Source: Streptomyces sp. Ag109_O5-10
Lineage (GTDB): Bacteria; Actinomycetota; Actinomycetes; Streptomycetales; Streptomycetaceae
Assembly: GCF_900105755.1 (NCBI RefSeq)
Contig: NZ_FNTQ01000001.1
Coordinates: forward strand, 3,906,001-3,970,000
Length of the DNA: 64,000 bases
Direction of reading: 5' to 3'
Shown: positions 19,901 to 27,222 of the stretch, piece after piece
Layout of the letters: each line of letters begins with the position of its first letter
Numbering within the stretch: the stretch's first letter is position 1
Position numbers and translations under genes: made by a program
The notes under the pieces: generated by a model
What the model was told of the DNA's origin: nothing
Seen by the model: the letters and a program-made list of their open reading frames with translations, nothing else
Database searches by the model: none

Positions 19901-20707
19901 ATGTCCCACACCGCTCACATACGCAGCCACCGGAAATCCCGCCGCAGCGCGACGACAAGCATCGCCGTGCGCGCCGGAGTTGCCAGTGGCGTCCTCGGCA
20001 TGGCAGCGGCGGGCGCGGCCTCGGCGAGTGCCGCCGAACCCGTGACGCAGACGCTCGAACTGCCCACCCTGACGGCCGATCTGGCCACCCAGGTGGCCCA
20101 GTCCGCCGACGCCACGCAGCAGGCCGCGGCGAACTACACCCTCCAGGCCGAGCGCGACGCGGCCGCCGCAAATGCCGCGAAGCAGGCCAAGGCGGACCTC
20201 GCCGAGGCGAAGCAGAAGGCCGAGGCCAAGAAGAAGAAGGCCGAGGAGGCCCGCAAGGCCGCCGCTGAGCGCGCCGCCTCGCGCAGCGCCGAGCGGACCA
20301 CGCTCAGTGTCTCCACGGGCTCCAGCGCCTCCACGAGCACGTCCACGGCGACCGGTTCGGCGGCCGCGGTGGTCGCCTTCGTGAAGGCACAGATCGGCGA
20401 CGCGTACGTCTCCGGCGGCACGGGCCCCAACTCGTGGGACTGCTCTGGCCTCGTCCAGGCCGCCTTCAAGTCGGTCGGCGTCAGCCTGCCGCGCGTCTCC
20501 CAGGACCAGTCGACGCAGGGCACCCAGGTCTCGCTGAGCAACCTCCAGCCCGGCGACATCCTCTATTGGGGCAGCGCCGGCAGCGCGTACCACGTGGCGG
20601 TGTACGTGGGCGACGGCATGTTCGTGGGCGCGCAGAACCCCTCCAGCGGCGTCGGTGAGCACCCGCTGTCGTACGACCCGCCGACCGGCGCGGTGCGGGT
20701 GCTCTGA
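19901..20707 (+). CDS. Secreted NlpC/P60 (C40) peptidoglycan endopeptidase
   Basis: 268 residues. Signal peptide at 1-45 (basic MSHTAHIRSHRKSRR, hydrophobic AGVASGVLGMAAAGAASASA). An Ala/Lys/Glu-rich coiled coil spans about residues 60-130, then a Ser/Thr linker, then the NlpC/P60 domain (about 153-268) with catalytic Cys181 in SWDCSGL and His231 in YHVAVYVG. It is expected to cleave stem peptides of peptidoglycan outside the membrane. The ATG at 19901 gives a clean signal peptide but lacks a close Shine-Dalgarno; AAGGAG lies 21 nt upstream, and the in-frame ATG at 19871 is possible. A hairpin terminator follows at 20752. Confidence 0.92.
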   Translation: MSHTAHIRSHRKSRRSATTSIAVRAGVASGVLGMAAAGAASASAAEPVTQTLELPTLTADLATQVAQSADATQQAAANYTLQAERDAAAANAAKQAKADLAEAKQKAEAKKKKAEEARKAAAERAASRSAERTTLSVSTGSSASTSTSTATGSAAAVVAFVKAQIGDAYVSGGTGPNSWDCSGLVQAAFKSVGVSLPRVSQDQSTQGTQVSLSNLQPGDILYWGSAGSAYHVAVYVGDGMFVGAQNPSSGVGEHPLSYDPPTGAVRVL

Positions 20708-20751
20708 CAACCCGGGCAACCGAGACAACTCAGGCATCGCACAAGCACGGT

Positions 20752-20783
20752 AGGGCCGCAGCCGCTCGGGGGCAGCGGCCCTT
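20752..20783 (+). terminator. Terminator of the NlpC/P60 gene
   Basis: Arms AGGGCCGC (20752-20759) and GCGGCCCT (20775-20782) enclose an inner GC-rich loop, 44 bp after the stop codon. Confidence 0.6.
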
Positions 20784-20808
20784 CCGGCGCGCCCGCCCGG
20801 CGACGGAC

Positions 20809-20888
20809 CACCCCCTCCGCGGGCCACCTCCTCTGCAGGTCACCCCCTCCGCAGGTCACCTCCTGCACGGATCGCCCCCTCCGCGCCG
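20809..20888. repeat. Five imperfect 16-bp tandem units upstream of def
   Basis: Units start at 20809, 20825, 20841, 20857 and 20873 and follow CACCYCCTCYGCRGGT. Units 1-3 agree closely; units 4 and 5 are degenerate. The rest of the 20784-21035 gap holds two copies of TTTTCCACAGGC (about 30 bp apart, near 20905 and 20936) and no gene. Confidence 0.65.
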
Positions 20889-21035
20889 GCCGTCCTTCTC
20901 CCGGTTTTCCACAGGCGCAGGCCCTGGCGAGGGTTTTCCACAGGCCCGCCCGTGATCCGGAGACTCCTGGGATGCTCGGTGCAGGCCGCTCGCACACGGC
21001 GCGGCGGCCCCGAGATCCGAGAAGGAGACACCGCG

Positions 21036-21662
21036 ATGCCACGCGTCTTCGTCCAGGGCGATCCCATGGACCACTACCCCCGGCACGCCCCCGAGGCCCG
21101 GCGCGGTTCGGTGCGCCGGATCACCGAGACCGGTGAGGACGTCCTGCACAAGCCGTGCCGGGACGTCACCGAGTTCGGCCCCGACCTCGCCGCGCTCATC
21201 GACGACATGTTCCGCACCATGTACATCGCCGAGGGAGCCGGCCTCGCGGCGAACCAAGTCGGGGTCGACCTGCGGCTGTTCGTGTACGACTGCCCCGACG
21301 ACGACGGTGTCCGACATGTCGGGCACATCGTCAACCCCGTCCTCGAGGCACCGGACCCGAGCGAGCGGCGACTGATCGACGAGGGCGAGGGGTGCCTGTC
21401 GGTGCCGGGGGCGATGATGGACGTACCGCGGCCGGACCGGGCGATCGTGCACGGGCAGGACAAGGACGGCAATCCGCTCACCATCGAGGGAACAGGATAT
21501 TTCGCCCGCTGCCTGGCGCACGAGACCGACCATGTGAACGGACGCGTGTATCTCGACCGGTTGACCGGGCGGGAGCGGAAGGAAGCGCTGCGGCAGATGG
21601 CGGACCGGCGGGAGGACGTCTACGCCCGCCGGGCCGCCAACATCGAGGCGATCGGCTCCTAG
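21036..21662 (+). CDS. def: Peptide deformylase
   Basis: 208 residues. It removes the formyl group from N-terminal Met of nascent proteins. All three family motifs are present: GAGLAANQ (68-75), EGCLSVP (118-124, metal ligand Cys120) and HETDH (162-166, ligands His162 and His166, catalytic Glu163). The ATG at 21036 is preceded by GAAGGAG at a spacing of 8 nt, which decides the start over in-frame upstream codons. About 25 N-terminal residues (MPRVFVQGDPMDHYPRH) precede the usual core. It converges with the next gene, with only 6 bp between stop codons. Confidence 0.96.
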   Translation: MPRVFVQGDPMDHYPRHAPEARRGSVRRITETGEDVLHKPCRDVTEFGPDLAALIDDMFRTMYIAEGAGLAANQVGVDLRLFVYDCPDDDGVRHVGHIVNPVLEAPDPSERRLIDEGEGCLSVPGAMMDVPRPDRAIVHGQDKDGNPLTIEGTGYFARCLAHETDHVNGRVYLDRLTGRERKEALRQMADRREDVYARRAANIEAIGS

Positions 21663-21668
21663 GAGCGG

Positions 21669-23003
21669 TCAGGCCTTCGGGGCCGCCTTGCTCAGGCCGT
21701 TGATGATGCGGTCCATCGCGTCGCCGCCGGTCGGGTCGGTGAGGTTCGCAAGGAGCTTCAGGGTGAACTTCATCAGCAGCGGGTGGGTCAGGCCGCGCTG
21801 GGCGGCGATCTGCATGACCTTCGGGTTGCCGATGAGCTTCACGAAGGCGCGGCCCAGCGTGTAGTAGCCGCCGTAGGTGTCCTTGAGGACGCGCGGGTAG
21901 CGCTGCAGGGCCAGCTCGCGCCCGCTGGGCGTGGACCGCGCGTGGGCCTGGACGATGACGTCGGCGGCGATCTGGCCGGACTCCATGGCGTAGGCGATGC
22001 CCTCGCCGTTGAAGGGGTTCACCAGGCCGCCGGCGTCACCGACGAGGAGGAGACCGCGGGTGTAGTGGGGCTGGCGGTTGAAGGCCATGGGGAGGGCGGC
22101 GCCGCGGATCGGGCCGGTCATGTTCTCGGGGGTGTAGCCCCAGTCCTCGGGCATGGACGCGCACCAGGCCTTGAGGACCTCGCGCCAGTCCAGTTCCTTG
22201 AAGGCGTCGGAGGTGTTCAGGACGCCGAGACCCACGTTGGAGGTGCCGTCGCCCATGCCGAAGATCCAGCCGTAGCCGGGAAGGAGGCGGTCCTGGGGGC
22301 CGCGGCGGTCCCAGAGTTCCAGCCACGACTCCAGGTAGTCGTCCTCGTGACGGGGGGAGGTGAAATAGGTCCGGACGGCCACGCCCATCGGGCGGTCCTC
22401 GCGGCGGTGCAGGCCCATCGCGAGGGAGAGCCGGGTGGAGTTGCCGTCGGCGGCCACGACGAGCGGGGCGTGGAAGGTGACTTCGCGCTTCTCCTCGCCG
22501 AGCTTGGCGTGCACGCCGGTGATCCGGCCGGTGCGGTCGTCGACGATCGGGGCGCCGACGTTGCAGCGCTCGTAGAGGCGGGCGCCCGCCTTCTGCGCCT
22601 GGCGGGCGAGCTGTTCGTCGAAGTCGTCGCGTTTGCGGACCAGGCCGTAGTCGGGGAAGGAGGCGAGATCCGGCCAGTCGAGCTGGAGGCGGGTGCCGCC
22701 GCCGATGATGCGCAGGCCCTTGTTGCGCAGCCAGCCGGCCTCCTCGGAGATGTCGATGCCCATGGCGACCAGCTGTTTCACCGCGCGCGGGGTGAGTCCG
22801 TCGCCGCACACCTTCTCGCGCGGGAACTCGGTCTTCTCCAGCAGGAGTACGTCAAGGCCGGACTTGGCGAGGTGGTAGGCCGTCGTGGAGCCGGCTGGCC
22901 CCGCGCCGACGACGATGACATCGGCGGTGTTTTCGGAGAGGGGCTCGGTCACGGCGGGGGCTCCCCAAGGCTCGAAATCTGCGTGCCGACCGGCACTGGA
23001 CAT
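21669..23003 (-). CDS. FAD-dependent geranylgeranyl/menaquinone reductase family protein
   Basis: 444 residues. The FAD-binding Rossmann motif VIVVGAGPAG lies at residues 30-39, CGDGLTPRAV near residue 66, and the second FAD motif GDAGGLVNPFNGEGI near residue 320, all typical of geranylgeranyl reductases. In mycobacteria a relative (MenJ) saturates one isoprene unit of menaquinone. Several menaquinone genes in this window make the same role likely, but archaeal-type lipid reductases share the fold. An in-frame GTG at 22952 (MTEPLSENTAD) is the main alternative start because the first 17 residues look unconserved. Confidence 0.9.
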   Translation of the reverse strand: MSSAGRHADFEPWGAPAVTEPLSENTADVIVVGAGPAGSTTAYHLAKSGLDVLLLEKTEFPREKVCGDGLTPRAVKQLVAMGIDISEEAGWLRNKGLRIIGGGTRLQLDWPDLASFPDYGLVRKRDDFDEQLARQAQKAGARLYERCNVGAPIVDDRTGRITGVHAKLGEEKREVTFHAPLVVAADGNSTRLSLAMGLHRREDRPMGVAVRTYFTSPRHEDDYLESWLELWDRRGPQDRLLPGYGWIFGMGDGTSNVGLGVLNTSDAFKELDWREVLKAWCASMPEDWGYTPENMTGPIRGAALPMAFNRQPHYTRGLLLVGDAGGLVNPFNGEGIAYAMESGQIAADVIVQAHARSTPSGRELALQRYPRVLKDTYGGYYTLGRAFVKLIGNPKVMQIAAQRGLTHPLLMKFTLKLLANLTDPTGGDAMDRIINGLSKAAPKA

Positions 23004-23051
23004 GGGCAGTCTATTCAGCGGTACTGATCACCCTGCTGAAGGGCTGCCCCT

Positions 23052-23588
23052 GTGAACCGAGCTCTCCCCGCGGTACGGCTGCGTGTACCCACGCACGAGG
23101 ACGCGTTCGCCTGGCACCGGGTCTTCGACGACCCCGAGGTCATGGAGTTCCACGGCGGCAGGGCCGCCGAGCTGTCCGTCTACGAGGAGCTCACCGCCCG
23201 CCAACGCCGGCACGACGCGGAGCTCGGCTTCTGCCTGTGGACGATGACCGACGAGGCCGGGCAGGTCATCGGGTTCACCGGCGCCCAGCCGTGGGCGCCG
23301 GACTGGGGGCCCAGGGGTGAGATCGAGATCGGCTGGCGGCTCGGGCGGGCCCACTGGGGCAAGGGGTACGTGACGGCGGCGGCGCACATGACGCTGGGGC
23401 GGCTGCGGGCGGCGGGCGTGCCGGCGGTGGTCGCGATGGTGCGGCCGGGCAACGAGCGGTCCGTCGCGGTGACCCGGCGCCTCGGGATGGAACTGCGGGA
23501 GACGTTCCCGCACCCGCGTCTGCCGGAGGAGGCGCTCTGCTTCCGGCTCGACCTGCGCGGCGACAGGTCAGTCGATTACGCAGAGTAG
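23052..23588 (+). CDS. GNAT family N-acetyltransferase
   Basis: 178 residues. The overall pattern is that of the RimJ/RimL-type GNAT family: LRVPTHEDAFAWHRVFDDPEVMEF at the start (positions 10-33 approximately), then IGWRLGRAHWGKGYVTAA carrying the acetyl-CoA pyrophosphate loop (R/Q-x-x-G-x-G/A), then NERSVAVTRRLGM near residue 135. The start is GTG at 23052 with AAGGG about 8 nt upstream. It is divergent from the reductase gene, with a spacer under 50 bp. The substrate cannot be read from the sequence. Confidence 0.88.
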   Translation: MNRALPAVRLRVPTHEDAFAWHRVFDDPEVMEFHGGRAAELSVYEELTARQRRHDAELGFCLWTMTDEAGQVIGFTGAQPWAPDWGPRGEIEIGWRLGRAHWGKGYVTAAAHMTLGRLRAAGVPAVVAMVRPGNERSVAVTRRLGMELRETFPHPRLPEEALCFRLDLRGDRSVDYAE

Positions 23589-23662
23589 CAATCTGCTACA
23601 GAAAGACACTTTGCGCTTCCGGCCGCCACACGTCGGGGGTTACCCTTCCAGTATCGCTGGGG

Positions 23663-24010
23663 GTGACATCTGTGCATATAACACCCAAAACACCCGAAGT
23701 GCGCGTGCCACGGCTGGTCGGGCTGATGGCCGTGGACGCGCGCGAGACCGCCCGGTCGCGGGGTCTGTTCCTCAACGCGCCGGACCGGCCCGACTTCCAT
23801 CTCACGGTCGTCGACTACGTCGTGCGCCAGTTCCCGCAGCCCGGTGCCGAGGTGCCGCGGGACTCGATGGTGTACGTGTGGTTCGACTTCGGTGACGGGG
23901 AGGGCGGCGGGGGCGTGCGCGAGCCACGCATCCCACGGCCGCCCAGGGGCGGACTGCAACGGGAGCTGGACCAGCCCGGGGACAACACGTTCGAGGTGAG
24001 CAGCCTGTGA
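23663..24010 (+). CDS. Small PASTA-domain protein
   Basis: 115 residues with a single PASTA-like domain (about residues 13-77: VPRLVGLMAVDARETARSRG ... VYVWFDF). A Gly/Arg-rich tail follows. PASTA domains bind muropeptides or beta-lactams and are usually found extracellularly on kinases or penicillin-binding proteins. Here no signal peptide or membrane helix is seen, so a cytoplasmic location or unconventional export must be considered. The start is GTG at 23663; GTG at 23672 is an alternative. The gene converges with menG and shares its terminator. Confidence 0.82.
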   Translation: MTSVHITPKTPEVRVPRLVGLMAVDARETARSRGLFLNAPDRPDFHLTVVDYVVRQFPQPGAEVPRDSMVYVWFDFGDGEGGGGVREPRIPRPPRGGLQRELDQPGDNTFEVSSL

Positions 24011-24028
24011 GTCCCCGGTCGGGGCTCA
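24008..24028. terminator. Bidirectional hairpin containing both stop codons
   Basis: TGAG-T-CCCC pairs with GGGGCTCA around a 4-nt loop. The left TGA is the stop of the PASTA gene and the right TCA is the stop of menG read on the other strand, so the terminator is built into the ends of two convergent genes. Confidence 0.6.
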
Positions 24029-24730
24029 GGCCTCCTTGAAGCCCCGGTGCAGGGCGACGATCCCGCCGGTGAGGTTGCGCCAGGCCACCTTCGACCAGCC
24101 CGCCGCGCGCAGCCGGCCGGCCAGCGCGGGCTGGTCGGGCCAGGCGCGGATGGACTCGGCGAGGTAGACGTAGGCGTCCGGGTTGGAGGAGACGGCGCGG
24201 GCGACCGGCGGCAGGGCGCGCATGAGGTACTCGGTGTAGACGGTCCGGAAGGGCGCCCAGGTCGGGTGCGAGAACTCGCAGATCACGACCCGCCCGCCGG
24301 GCCGCGTCACCCGGTACATCTCGCGCAGGGCCGCGTCGGTGTCCTGGACGTTGCGCAGGCCGAAGGAGATCGTCACGGCGTCGAAGGTGTCGTCCCCGAA
24401 CGGCAGCCGGGTGGCGTCCCCGGCGGTGAAGGGCATCCAGGCGTTGCGCCGCTTGCCGACCTGGAGCATGCCCAGGGAGAAGTCGCAGGGCACGACGTAG
24501 GCGCCGGCCCTGACGAACGGCTGGGAGGAGGTACCCGTGCCGGCCGCCAGGTCCAGGATCTTCTGCGCGGGGCGCGCGTCAACCGCCCTGGCGACCTCCT
24601 TCCGCCACTGCCGGTCCTGGCCGAGCGACAGGACGTCGTTGGTCAGGTCGTACCGTTCCGCCACGTCGTCGAACATCGAGGCGACTTCGTGCGGCTGCTT
24701 GTTCAGGGAAGCGCGGGTCACGCTCGCCAT
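24026..24730 (-). CDS. menG: Demethylmenaquinone methyltransferase (MenG/UbiE)
   Basis: 234 residues. Class I SAM methyltransferase with motif I ILDLAAGTGT (about 58-67). The family signature AERYDLTNDVLSLGQDRQWR lies at residues 24-43, and a second signature is VTRPGGRVVICEFSHP. It catalyses the last step of menaquinone synthesis, C-methylation of demethylmenaquinone. Neighbouring mqnC and the reductase at 21669 support the menaquinone rather than the ubiquinone role. The GTG/ATG near the start (MASVTRAS versus MTRAS) leaves a 3-residue uncertainty. Confidence 0.95.
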   Translation of the reverse strand: MASVTRASLNKQPHEVASMFDDVAERYDLTNDVLSLGQDRQWRKEVARAVDARPAQKILDLAAGTGTSSQPFVRAGAYVVPCDFSLGMLQVGKRRNAWMPFTAGDATRLPFGDDTFDAVTISFGLRNVQDTDAALREMYRVTRPGGRVVICEFSHPTWAPFRTVYTEYLMRALPPVARAVSSNPDAYVYLAESIRAWPDQPALAGRLRAAGWSKVAWRNLTGGIVALHRGFKEA

Positions 24731-24745
24731 TCTTGCAGCACGTCC

Positions 24746-24958
24746 TCAGGGGAGACGCTTCGGCTTCTTCTTCGCGGCCATGTCCTCCACCCAGCCGCAC
24801 GCCACGACGAACACCGCGATCAGGATCCAGCCGACGCCGAACATGAACCACTGGCTGTCCAGCGGGAGCCATTTCTCGAACGCGGGCACGTTCCACATCT
24901 GGTCGATCAGCGGGACCGCGAGGACCAGGGCGACCTCGTGCCAGAGGTGGATCGTCAC
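24746..24958 (-). CDS. Small two-helix membrane protein, unknown function
   Basis: 70 residues. Two hydrophobic segments (about 7-20 and 38-56) are separated by a Trp-rich loop, with a highly basic tail MAAKKKPKRLP on the cytoplasmic side. It starts with GTG at 24958 and ends 15 bp before menG, so co-transcription with menG is likely. I do not recognise a family. Codon third positions are strongly G/C, consistent with a real gene. Confidence 0.6.
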   Translation of the reverse strand: MTIHLWHEVALVLAVPLIDQMWNVPAFEKWLPLDSQWFMFGVGWILIAVFVVACGWVEDMAAKKKPKRLP

Positions 24959-25136
24959 CGCGCGGGTTGAAGACCCTGACCGTCCGGTCGAGCTTCCGGT
25001 GACGGGTCAGCCAGGGCAAATCGACCGTGAAGTGATCCTTGGCCCACACATCAGCAGCATCACGAAACGGCCGACCAAAACGCCTGCGCGAGGGGATTCT
25101 CGTCCAGGTCTGGTGCCGAAGCGTGGCAGAAGAGGT

Positions 25137-25376
25137 ATGCCGAGGACGGCGAGCCAGGCCGAGACGTCCTCGTTGTCCTACGCGAAGGAGGTGCGGGCCT
25201 TCGCCGAGAAGGAGGGGGACGCGTGGGTGTCGATGTGGTCGACGTTCCGGGACGTGCGGTGTGAGAGCGGGGCTGCTTCGCGGGACGACGCCGCGACGAA
25301 CTGCACTGGGGTGAAGCAGAGTTCGGGGGCGTTCGGGGAGGCGTTCGCCGATTGGGCGTTGTGTGCGGGGCGGTGA
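25137..25376 (+). pseudogene. Possible fragment of a decayed gene
   Basis: A 79-residue frame (MPRTASQAETSSLSYAKEV ... FADWALCAGR) with coding-like GC3 from about 25170 to its stop. It lacks a usable ribosome-binding site, and the frame upstream turns to noise, while a neighbouring frame looks coding over 25070-25150, as after a frameshift. The region 24959-25136 contains no other supported gene. It could also be a short functional gene; I do not recognise the family. Confidence 0.3.
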
Positions 25377-25392
25377 GGGTTGATCGCGCAGT

Positions 25393-25472
25393 CCCCCGCG
25401 CCCCCGCGCCCCCGCGCCCCCGCGCCCCCGCGCCCCCGCGCCCCCGCGCCCCCGCGCCCCCGCGCCCCCGCG
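25393..25472. repeat. Ten perfect copies of the 8-mer CCCCCGCG
   Basis: An 80-bp array of pure 8-bp units, introduced by GCGCAGT. The start resembles the dispersed Streptomyces intergenic element GCGCAGTTCCCCGCGCCCC, of which another copy occurs near 61873. It lies between the gene fragment and the stop of the amidohydrolase-like gene. A slippage-prone simple repeat; assembly could misjudge its length. Confidence 0.9.
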
Positions 25473-25478
25473 AGCCTA

Positions 25479-25931
25479 CTAGCGCCGTCTGTGGACAAGG
25501 CGCCCGGCGCACACCGTGGCGATGCACTCCCCCGCCTCGTCGAACACCGCCAGATCGGCCCGGGCCGTCGGCACGATCGTCGGTGGCGAGGGCGTACCCG
25601 GGACGACCGCCACGTCGTTGCGGTCGGCCGCCGCCCTCAGTTCGGGTGAGTCGACGTACTGCTTCATGACGGCGGCCGCCCCCAGCTTCAGTACGGCGTG
25701 CACGCGCTCCCGTGGGCTCGGGGCGTCCGGGAGGGGGGCCTCGTGGATGCGGGCGGGGCCCAGGGCGTTGCCCGGCCAGGTACGGACCCGCGCCCGCGGG
25801 AAGCGTGCGCGCAGGTCCTCGTACGGTCCGAACGCGGCGATCCTGTCCTGTACGACGGCCACCGCGCCGTTCTCCACCGGCTCGGCGTCCCAGCTGACGA
25901 AGACCTGGTCCGCCGTGTGAATCGTCTCCAC
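25479..25931 (-). CDS. Imidazolonepropionase-like protein without catalytic barrel
   Basis: 150 residues. The N-terminal half (DQVFVSWDAEPVENGAVAVV ... FGPYEDL) and the C-terminal strand (ARADLAVFDEAGECIATVCAG) match the composite beta-sandwich of cyclic amidohydrolases. The metal-binding TIM barrel that normally sits between them is missing, replaced by about 45 residues; no HxH motif is present, so hydrolase activity is unlikely. GTG start 7 bp after the mqnC stop, so it is probably translated with mqnC. A role connected with futalosine metabolism is inference only. Confidence 0.75.
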   Translation of the reverse strand: METIHTADQVFVSWDAEPVENGAVAVVQDRIAAFGPYEDLRARFPRARVRTWPGNALGPARIHEAPLPDAPSPRERVHAVLKLGAAAVMKQYVDSPELRAAADRNDVAVVPGTPSPPTIVPTARADLAVFDEAGECIATVCAGRLVHRRR

Positions 25932-25938
25932 CCGTAGG

Positions 25939-27138
25939 TCAGTTGGAGGCGAGGAGCTTCAGCTCGGGGTGGGCGGTGCCACCCTCGATCGCCGTCGAGG
26001 AGATGTGGGACATCACCCGCTCGTCGACCGGGTCGTTCGCCGGGTCGTCGTGGACCACGAGGTGCTCGTACGTCGTGGCGCGCTGCGCCGGGACGCGGCC
26101 CGCCTTGCGGATCAGGTCGATGATCTCCAGGCGGTTGGAGCGGTGCTTGGCGCCGGCGGAGGAGACGACGTTCTCCTCCAGCATGATCGAGCCGAGGTCG
26201 TCCGCGCCGTAGTGGAGCGAGAGCTGGCCGACCTCCTTGCCGGTCGTCAGCCAGGAGCCCTGGATGTGGGCGACGTTGTCCATGAACAGGCGGGCGATCG
26301 CGATCATCCGCAGGTACTCGAAGAGCGTGGCCTGCGTGCGGCCCTTCAGGTGGTTGTTCTCGGGCTGGTAGGTGTACGGGATGAAGGCGCGGAAGCCGCC
26401 CGTCCGGTCCTGGACGTCCCGGATCATGCGCAGGTGCTCGATGCGCTCGGCGTTGGTCTCGCCGGTGCCCATGAGCATGGTCGACGTGGACTCGACGCCC
26501 AGCCGGTGCGCTGTCTCCATGATCTCCAGCCAGCGCTCGCCGCTCTCCTTGAGGGGCGCGATGGCCTTGCGGGGGCGCGCGGGGAGCAGCTCGGCGCCGG
26601 CGCCGGCGAAGGAGTCGAGACCGGCCTCGTGGATGCGGGTGATGGCCTCCTCGACGGAGACGCCGGAGATCCGGGCCATGTGCTCGACCTCGGAGGCGCC
26701 CAGGGAGTGGATCACCAGCTGCGGGAACGCGTCCTTGATCGCCTTGAAGTGCTTCTCGTAGTACTCGACGCCGTAGTCCGGGTGGTGGCCGCCCTGGAAC
26801 ATGATCTGGGTGCCGCCCAGTTCGACCGTCTCCGCGCAGCGGCGCAGGATGTCGTCGAGGTCGCGGGTCCAGCCCTTGGCGGTGTCCTTGGGGGCAGCGT
26901 AGAAGGCGCAGAACTTGCACGCCGTGACGCACACGTTCGTGTAGTTGATGTTCCGCTCGATGATGTACGTCGCGATGTGCTCGGTGCCGGCGTACCGGCG
27001 GCGGCGTACGGCGTCGGCGGCGGCGCCCAGCGCGTGCAGCGGGGCGTCGCGGTAGAGGTCGAGCGCCTCTTCCGGGGTGATCCGCCCACCGGCAGCGGCA
27101 CGGTCGAGGACGGACTGCAGGTCGGCCTTCTCGGTCAC
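25939..27138 (-). CDS. mqnC: Cyclic dehypoxanthinyl futalosine synthase
   Basis: 399 residues. Radical SAM enzyme of the futalosine route to menaquinone; it cyclises dehypoxanthinyl futalosine. The cluster motif C-x3-C-x2-C is at Cys70, 74 and 77 (NVCVTACKFCAF). Other family blocks are GGTQIMFQGGHHPDYG, LMGTGETNAERIEH and IPYTYQPENNHLKG. It heads a two-gene unit with the amidohydrolase-like gene. MqnA is encoded at 61920; the other pathway genes (mqnB, D, E) are not in this window. Confidence 0.96.
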   Translation of the reverse strand: MTEKADLQSVLDRAAAGGRITPEEALDLYRDAPLHALGAAADAVRRRRYAGTEHIATYIIERNINYTNVCVTACKFCAFYAAPKDTAKGWTRDLDDILRRCAETVELGGTQIMFQGGHHPDYGVEYYEKHFKAIKDAFPQLVIHSLGASEVEHMARISGVSVEEAITRIHEAGLDSFAGAGAELLPARPRKAIAPLKESGERWLEIMETAHRLGVESTSTMLMGTGETNAERIEHLRMIRDVQDRTGGFRAFIPYTYQPENNHLKGRTQATLFEYLRMIAIARLFMDNVAHIQGSWLTTGKEVGQLSLHYGADDLGSIMLEENVVSSAGAKHRSNRLEIIDLIRKAGRVPAQRATTYEHLVVHDDPANDPVDERVMSHISSTAIEGGTAHPELKLLASN

Positions 27139-27222
27139 CGGGCGCGTCCCTTTCGTAATGGCTTGTGGACGGACCGAACCAGCCTACGCCAGCCCCGCGC
27201 CCGCCCTTCGAACGGCCCGGCC

